DNA of 8,931 bases, taken from the NCBI GenBank assembly GCA_002499945.1, contig DKYP01000129.1:1-8931 (forward strand), written 5' to 3'. Under the pieces are notes generated by a model. That model searched no databases. It saw nothing but the letters and a program-made list of their open reading frames with translations, and was not told where the DNA came from. Shown here piece after piece: positions 5,251-8,931 of this stretch; position 1 is the first letter of the stretch; every line of letters begins with the position of its first letter. The position numbers were made by a program, and so were the translations under genes. The DNA comes from Lachnoclostridium sp. UBA7097. Its GTDB lineage: Bacteria > Bacillota > Clostridia > Lachnospirales > Lachnospiraceae.

Positions 5251-7371
5251 TTAATAATACAGCTTTGCAACAGCCTGTACCATATCCCTGTGCTTCCCCC
5301 ATTCATAATAAAACTGTGAATGCCCTACGGGTGCGCTGCCTGAACATGTTTCAGGCGTACACCATGTTATTCCTTTCTTTGTAAGGTAATCACCAAATGA
5401 CCCGTTAGCGCCACTTATGCTTTCACGTATTGGACTATATCCTGTTTTATGCCTTACAAGGCTTAGTAATGATGAACTTCTTGTATAATAAATTACACGT
5501 CCTGCTTCATGGTAATTTATAACTGCTTTAGGCTTAATTTTATCTACAAGTTTTACAAGGGCTTTGGTTTCACGTTCAGAAAAGGCATACGGACCAGAAT
5601 AGCCTTCCCTCCCACGCTTTGTGCCTCTTGAATTATTCTTCCTGAAGCCAATATTAAAGTTTCTGTTTAAATCAACTCCCCTTGCGTTAGCTTTCCACCT
5701 GCTGTAGCTTCCCTTGCCAAGACGCTTCACAAGCTTTTTCAAAGACGGGCTTTTAATTCTTGCAATACCATACTGGCTTATATTTACACCATCAGGGTTA
5801 AGCATTGGCACAATATAAACACATACTTTATTAAAAAGCTTACTATAAGCTGTACCATTATATTTGCCAGAATAATAAGACTTACAGCATCTTTCTGCCA
5901 TTTTCATTACAAGCTGCGAATTAAGCCACTCCCTTGCATGCATTGTTGACTGTATTAATATTTTCTTGCTTGCATTTTCATTGCCAAGCCTTATACAGTA
6001 AATATTATTATTGTCGGCTGTCTTTGCCAGGACAGAAAGTCCCATAACATCCTGGTAGAACTTTGCCATTTTCTTTAAATCCCTTGACATGTCGGCATAT
6101 GAATATTTTGTATCATATATACTGACAATATTATCTATGGCACTTTCAGAAAATGAAACATTTTCATTTGCAATATAACCGTTGCTACCATCAGAAAGCT
6201 TGATTTTAAGCCATCCAGGGCTCTTTGCCACACATCGGTATCTTGTATTTGCATTTGCATTCCCTTTGCTGATGCCATTATATATTCCCGAATATATAAC
6301 AGTTTTTTTCTTAATAAAAGCCCCTTTATTTATATTTTCAAATATAAATGTAAATGTAAATTCCGCCTGTGAGGTATAGTTCCCCATTCCCGAAACTTCT
6401 AATTTATATGTATCTTTCTTTTTAAGGCTGCTATTAAGCTTTACATTAACCTCATCTAATCCTTTGTTTATTGTAAATTTTTTACTTGCTGTATTAGTGC
6501 CTGTTAAGTTTGTTATTGTTAAATCCAGTGTAATGCCCGCATCTGGCATATATTCTTCTTCTTTATAAAATGAATATGCAAGCAGGTCATTTTCTGTTAC
6601 TTCATGCCCGAATTTCAGTGCAATCCCTTCATATTCTGAAATAAACACCGTTTCCTGCAATAAAAACCTGTCTGAATCAAAATAAGCCTGTAAAAGATTT
6701 CTGGCATTAAAGAATTTATATCCGTTTGTTATATTCCATGTATTAGAAATACCATCATATTGTATATCTGCATCTGCGTTAAATGTACTGCTTTCTTTAC
6801 TTAAAAGAAGCGCCCCGTAATAATCCATGTAAACTGTGTATGCATCCTCAAAGTTTTTAATTCCATTATCAAGAATTGTACTGTTAATATTTTCTATTGC
6901 AGTATAAATATCATAATTCTCCATGCTGCGGCTAATGCCATTAATTGCCATATAAGTGGTATTTTGTACATCACTTATATCTGCCGCATCTGGATAAGAA
7001 ATAACTTTTAAAACTGCCATGCCAGTACCATTAACTTTTATATTATAATTATCAACTGATACTGCATATGGATTATAATTATATTCTTCTGGCAGGCCTT
7101 CAATACTGTCTAAAATTTCAATATTTATAATATTTCCCTGGCCAGATATTTCTTCCTGGTTACTAACCTGTGAAAGGTTAAAAGCCTGCCCCTCCTGGAC
7201 AGATACCATGTTTTTAATCTGGATTTCTTCACCTGTATCTTGTATAGTTGCAGTAATTATATTATTAATTGCAGTATTTCCATTCATGCCAAATACAACC
7301 GCCGCATCTGCATTTTTATAAAATAATATGCAGAATACCACAATTATTGCATTAACCATTAATTTTTTCAT
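5251..7371 (-). CDS. Secreted M14 zinc carboxypeptidase with SH3-like domain
   Basis: A 706-residue exported metallopeptidase. A signal peptide covers about 1-23 (charged MKK, hydrophobic 6-18, ADA before a likely cleavage). Residues 24-350 are beta-rich and unassigned, possibly including an Ig-like fold around 275-346. An SH3b-like stretch with GWLKIKLSDGSNGYI lies at about 352-406. The M14 domain fills 420-706: zinc ligands His478 and Glu481 in HAREW and His621 in NYHEAG, Asn569-Arg570 in RGVDLNRNF for the substrate carboxylate, NPDG at 525-528, and the general base Glu674 in TPETCSG. All catalytic residues are present. The pairing of SH3b and M14 and the YHEAGRVIYY motif suggest a wall-peptide target such as gamma-D-Glu-diamino acid bonds, which is inference. 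The ATG at 7371 has AGGA 9 nt upstream and overlaps the HD gene by 20 nt. Cys671 and Cys676 flank the catalytic Glu and might form a disulphide. Confidence 0.93.
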   Translation of the reverse strand: MKKLMVNAIIVVFCILFYKNADAAVVFGMNGNTAINNIITATIQDTGEEIQIKNMVSVQEGQAFNLSQVSNQEEISGQGNIINIEILDSIEGLPEEYNYNPYAVSVDNYNIKVNGTGMAVLKVISYPDAADISDVQNTTYMAINGISRSMENYDIYTAIENINSTILDNGIKNFEDAYTVYMDYYGALLLSKESSTFNADADIQYDGISNTWNITNGYKFFNARNLLQAYFDSDRFLLQETVFISEYEGIALKFGHEVTENDLLAYSFYKEEEYMPDAGITLDLTITNLTGTNTASKKFTINKGLDEVNVKLNSSLKKKDTYKLEVSGMGNYTSQAEFTFTFIFENINKGAFIKKKTVIYSGIYNGISKGNANANTRYRCVAKSPGWLKIKLSDGSNGYIANENVSFSESAIDNIVSIYDTKYSYADMSRDLKKMAKFYQDVMGLSVLAKTADNNNIYCIRLGNENASKKILIQSTMHAREWLNSQLVMKMAERCCKSYYSGKYNGTAYSKLFNKVCVYIVPMLNPDGVNISQYGIARIKSPSLKKLVKRLGKGSYSRWKANARGVDLNRNFNIGFRKNNSRGTKRGREGYSGPYAFSERETKALVKLVDKIKPKAVINYHEAGRVIYYTRSSSLLSLVRHKTGYSPIRESISGANGSFGDYLTKKGITWCTPETCSGSAPVGHSQFYYEWGKHRDMVQAVAKLYY

Positions 7372-7873
7372 CTTTTATTTTCCTGTTCTTTAATATTTTA
7401 TCCTGATGCTGGTTATTCCTGTTTTTAATAAGGGTTTCACCTGCTGAGCATATTTTATCTGCAATACACACAATAAGGCTTTCAGCATATACTGGCGGGA
7501 CTGGCGTAAGCGGGAACATATGCTTCTTTATAATGTCCTTCTCAATATCTGTAAGCACAAAATCACGCATTGCATTCTTTAATGCTGCCGACGGGTGGAA
7601 AAATCCATGCGGCCTGCGGTGTTTATGTTCCTTATCATGCCAGTCATACAGAAAGTAATCATGCAGAAGTGCCCCACGTACCATCTCATTATATGATACT
7701 TTAATATTAAATTTTGAAGCAATCTGGCAGCTTTTGCGTGCAACCATAATGCTGTGCCTGTAAATGCTTGTATTGCCATGCTGTATATACTTCTTGCTCT
7801 CATTAAATGAGGAATTATCCACTACCTGTATAAGAATCTCTTTTAACAATTTTTCATAAGCGGCCTTATGCAT
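7352..7873 (-). CDS. HD-domain metal-dependent hydrolase, small uncharacterised family
   Basis: A 173-residue cytosolic protein from the ATG at 7873. A longer reading from a TTG at 7933 has no ribosome site and lies in the upstream gene. HD-superfamily ligands are visible: His40 (YRHSIMVA), His71-Asp72 (GALLHDYFLYDWH), His118 (KKHMFPLTPVPP) and Asp139 (CIADK). Between them is a histidine-rich segment (H79, H83, H85, H89, H93) with HGFFHP, probably part of the metal site. HD proteins cleave phosphomonoesters or phosphodiesters, often of nucleotides, but this substrate cannot be read from sequence. No nucleotide-binding or sensor domain is attached. The start overlaps the end of the membrane-protein gene by 8 nt (ATGCATAA) and the tail overlaps the carboxypeptidase start by 20 nt, which points to translational coupling. 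The C-terminus is a Lys/Asn-rich tail. Confidence 0.88.
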   Translation of the reverse strand: MHKAAYEKLLKEILIQVVDNSSFNESKKYIQHGNTSIYRHSIMVARKSCQIASKFNIKVSYNEMVRGALLHDYFLYDWHDKEHKHRRPHGFFHPSAALKNAMRDFVLTDIEKDIIKKHMFPLTPVPPVYAESLIVCIADKICSAGETLIKNRNNQHQDKILKNRKIKDEKING

Positions 7874-8420
7874 CCAACCACCTTCCGAATATATCCCCAT
7901 ATCTTTCCTGGAAATATATATATGCCCTGTCAAAAATAATCCATAATGCTTCAGCAGCCACTACCATTAAAACCACAAAAAGCACTGGTATTTTAGACAT
8001 CCAGGCTATAAAACCTTCTGTAAAAAGCGCTTCAAAACCAATAAAGAATTTTACCATTACAAGTGCTGCTGCAAGCAGTACATGGTAACAAATCCCTTTA
8101 ATAAACATTCCTGCCGCCGCTGGGGTATTCTTTCCCCTTAAATATTCTGCAACCGAAACATATACAGAAAACCCCGCAAATGTAAAACAGTACAGTTTCT
8201 GTGGTGCAAGCATAAACCCTATAAGGAATGTACCTGCAATAAATGCCACGCCTGCCCTGGTTTTAAATCGCCTCTGGAAAATCCCTGTTATAAATGATGC
8301 TGCCGCAAGCAGGAACATGGAGCTTGCCTCAATAACACCGCTTAACACTATTAAAATTACCGCAAGTGCCATAAGTATGCCGCCCCATGCTGCTTCCTTT
8401 GTCTTTAAATGCAACTGCAC
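7866..8420 (-). CDS. Polytopic membrane protein of unknown function
   Basis: A 184-residue hydrophobic protein with about six predicted membrane helices, at roughly 11-29, 32-48, 57-73, 76-94, 103-127 and 142-163, and an amphipathic, aromatic C-terminal end. The start is taken as the GTG at 8420: GGAGG ends 6 nt before it and the protein then begins (V/M)QLHLKTKEAAWGG. A TTG at 8414 and longer readings to 8438 or 8462 are possible but fit worse. The first helix (AWGGILMALAVILIV) and the overall size resemble substrate-binding S components of ECF transporters or YybS-like proteins, but no specificity motif is seen and this is a weak guess. The gene overlaps the end of the J-domain gene by 16 nt and the start of the HD gene by 8 nt, so the three are surely one transcript and may work together. 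Confidence 0.85.
   Translation of the reverse strand: MQLHLKTKEAAWGGILMALAVILIVLSGVIEASSMFLLAAASFITGIFQRRFKTRAGVAFIAGTFLIGFMLAPQKLYCFTFAGFSVYVSVAEYLRGKNTPAAAGMFIKGICYHVLLAAALVMVKFFIGFEALFTEGFIAWMSKIPVLFVVLMVVAAEALWIIFDRAYIYFQERYGDIFGRWLDA
7878..7886 (-). promoter_or_regulatory. Ribosome binding site inside the upstream gene, for the HD gene
   Basis: GGAAGGTGG on the minus strand precedes the ATG at 7873 by 4 nt, or by 7 nt when measured from GGAAGG. It lies within the last codons of the membrane-protein gene and supports the 173-residue start. Confidence 0.6.
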
Positions 8421-8878
8421 AAATCCCCTCCCATACATTCGCAGAGTGAATCCGCACACCACAGGTCACAGCAAACATTCCCTGTGCTGCATCCGCCAGA
8501 ACCATAGTATCCATTCGGATTACGCCCGTAACCCTGGCCATAGTTCTGGTAACTCTGCCTGTTATATTGTCCATTGTTATAACCGCTGTTATTATAGCTG
8601 CCCTGCCCGCCGCTGTTATAACCACCATTATTATAGCCGCTTTGTCCGCTGCTGCCTTGGTATCCCTGGCTGTAGCCGCTGCCGCCATTTGCCCTTGAAT
8701 TCATTATCTGGGTATATGCTGCCTGTACCTCTTTGAACTTATCCTCTGCGAGGTCTGCTAAAGGGTTATTTACATAAGAATCAGGATGGTACTTCCTGCT
8801 TAACTCCTTATATGCCCTTTTTACTTCATCATCAGTGGCGTTTGGTGAAATTCCAAGCACCTGGTATGGGTCTGTCAC
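8405..8878 (-). CDS. J-domain protein with Gly/Tyr/Asn-rich linker and C-terminal cysteine cluster
   Basis: A 157-residue DnaJ-like co-chaperone. The J domain fills about 1-62, with helix II (DEVKRAYKELSRKY) and the HPD motif at 31-33 that stimulates the ATPase of DnaK-type Hsp70. Residues 63-129 are low complexity, built of Gly, Tyr, Asn, Gln and Ser (GYNNGGYNSGG-like). The end carries eight Cys (130, 136, 137, 141, 146, 148, 154, 156) in a pattern ending CECMGGDLCSC. The zinc-finger and client-binding domains of true DnaJ are absent, so it is a class C type J protein acting on a special client or site. The cysteines could bind metal, be lipidated or be redox active; none is shown. It starts at a GTG with AGGAGG 7 nt upstream and overlaps the membrane-protein gene by 16 nt, suggesting the membrane protein or a partner as client. 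Confidence 0.92.
   Translation of the reverse strand: MTDPYQVLGISPNATDDEVKRAYKELSRKYHPDSYVNNPLADLAEDKFKEVQAAYTQIMNSRANGGSGYSQGYQGSSGQSGYNNGGYNSGGQGSYNNSGYNNGQYNRQSYQNYGQGYGRNPNGYYGSGGCSTGNVCCDLWCADSLCECMGGDLCSCI
8425..8432 (-). promoter_or_regulatory. Ribosome binding site deciding the membrane-protein start
   Basis: GGGAGGGG on the minus strand overlaps the MGGD codons of the J-domain gene. Its GGAGG core (8427-8431) is 6 nt from the GTG at 8420 and favours that start over the TTG at 8414. Confidence 0.6.
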
Positions 8879-8885
8879 TTTTTTT

Positions 8886-8891
8886 CCTCCT
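8886..8891 (-). promoter_or_regulatory. Strong ribosome binding site for the J-domain gene
   Basis: AGGAGG, extended on its 5' side by AAA, lies 7 nt before a GTG start. It confirms GTG at 8878 as the initiation codon. Confidence 0.85.
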
Positions 8892-8899
8892 TTTAAAAA

Positions 8900-8929
8900 T
8901 GTATAAATTTATATACAAATATACTTAAA
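8900..8929 (-). promoter_or_regulatory. Possible promoter region of the J-domain operon
   Basis: The 40 nt above the J-domain ribosome site are almost pure A+T. TATACA (8905-8900) with TTTAAG (8929-8924) at 18-nt spacing is a weak match. TATAAA (8913-8908) is a better -10, but its -35 would lie outside the window. A perfect 12-nt palindrome TATAAATTTATA (8902-8913) overlaps both and could be an operator or chance. Confidence 0.25.
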
Positions 8930-8931
8930 CT

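Noticed and set aside
7300..7371. Lipoprotein signal in the M14 peptidase (Cys14)
   Set aside because: The residues before Cys14 are VVF, which does not fit a lipobox, and Cys lies within the hydrophobic core. An ordinary signal peptide ending near ADA fits better.
8317..8736. Open frames on both strands overlapping the low-complexity part of the J-domain gene
   Set aside because: The repetitive Gly/Tyr/Asn codons keep several frames open. Only the frame with the HPD motif and AGGAGG-GTG start is supported.

Overview
The window reads as a chromosomal piece of a low-GC (by eye under 40% G+C) Gram-positive anaerobe. Lachnospiraceae or a near relative in Clostridia is the best guess. The guess rests on strong GGAGG-type ribosome sites, heavy use of AUA isoleucine codons, a MetA of the acetyl-CoA type, a LigA of a divergent clade that I associate with Clostridia, and a J-domain protein with a Gly/Tyr/Asn-rich tail ending in a cysteine cluster. 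The assignment is inference. Every gene I accept lies on the minus strand, so transcription runs from high to low coordinates. No phage, insertion-sequence, integrase or CRISPR features were seen.

Upstream block (about 8878 down to 4471). Five genes lie nose to tail: a J-domain protein with low-complexity linker and cysteine cluster (8405-8878), a polytopic membrane protein (7866-8420), a small HD-domain metal hydrolase (7352-7873), a secreted M14 zinc carboxypeptidase with an SH3-like domain (5251-7371) and an acidic cytosolic protein of unknown function (4471-5193). The first three junctions overlap by 16, 8 and 20 nt and the last gap is 57 nt, so this looks like one translationally coupled operon. 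It is the best candidate here for an undescribed system. A joint role at the cell envelope (folding factor, membrane protein, hydrolase, wall peptidase) is possible but not shown.

Middle block (4470 down to 3425). A non-coding stretch of about 150 nt holds a good extended -10 promoter, a perfect 8-bp inverted repeat placed at the predicted transcription start, a tandem 10-mer and then tRNA-Arg(CCG). The tRNA is followed after 36 nt, with no terminator between, by a membrane-anchored exported protein of unknown function (3479-4213), which ends in a hairpin terminator at 3425-3448.

Downstream block (3382 down to 1). This holds rluF-like 23S rRNA pseudouridine synthase (2645-3382), a divergent NAD-dependent DNA ligase (637-2598) and metA (1-603, cut by the window edge). 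Gaps are 46 and 33 nt, so they are probably co-transcribed housekeeping genes. The ligase is the most surprising single protein: it keeps the adenylated lysine but lacks several residues that are near-invariant in ordinary LigA, including the motif IV lysine.

No non-coding stretch exceeds 300 nt.
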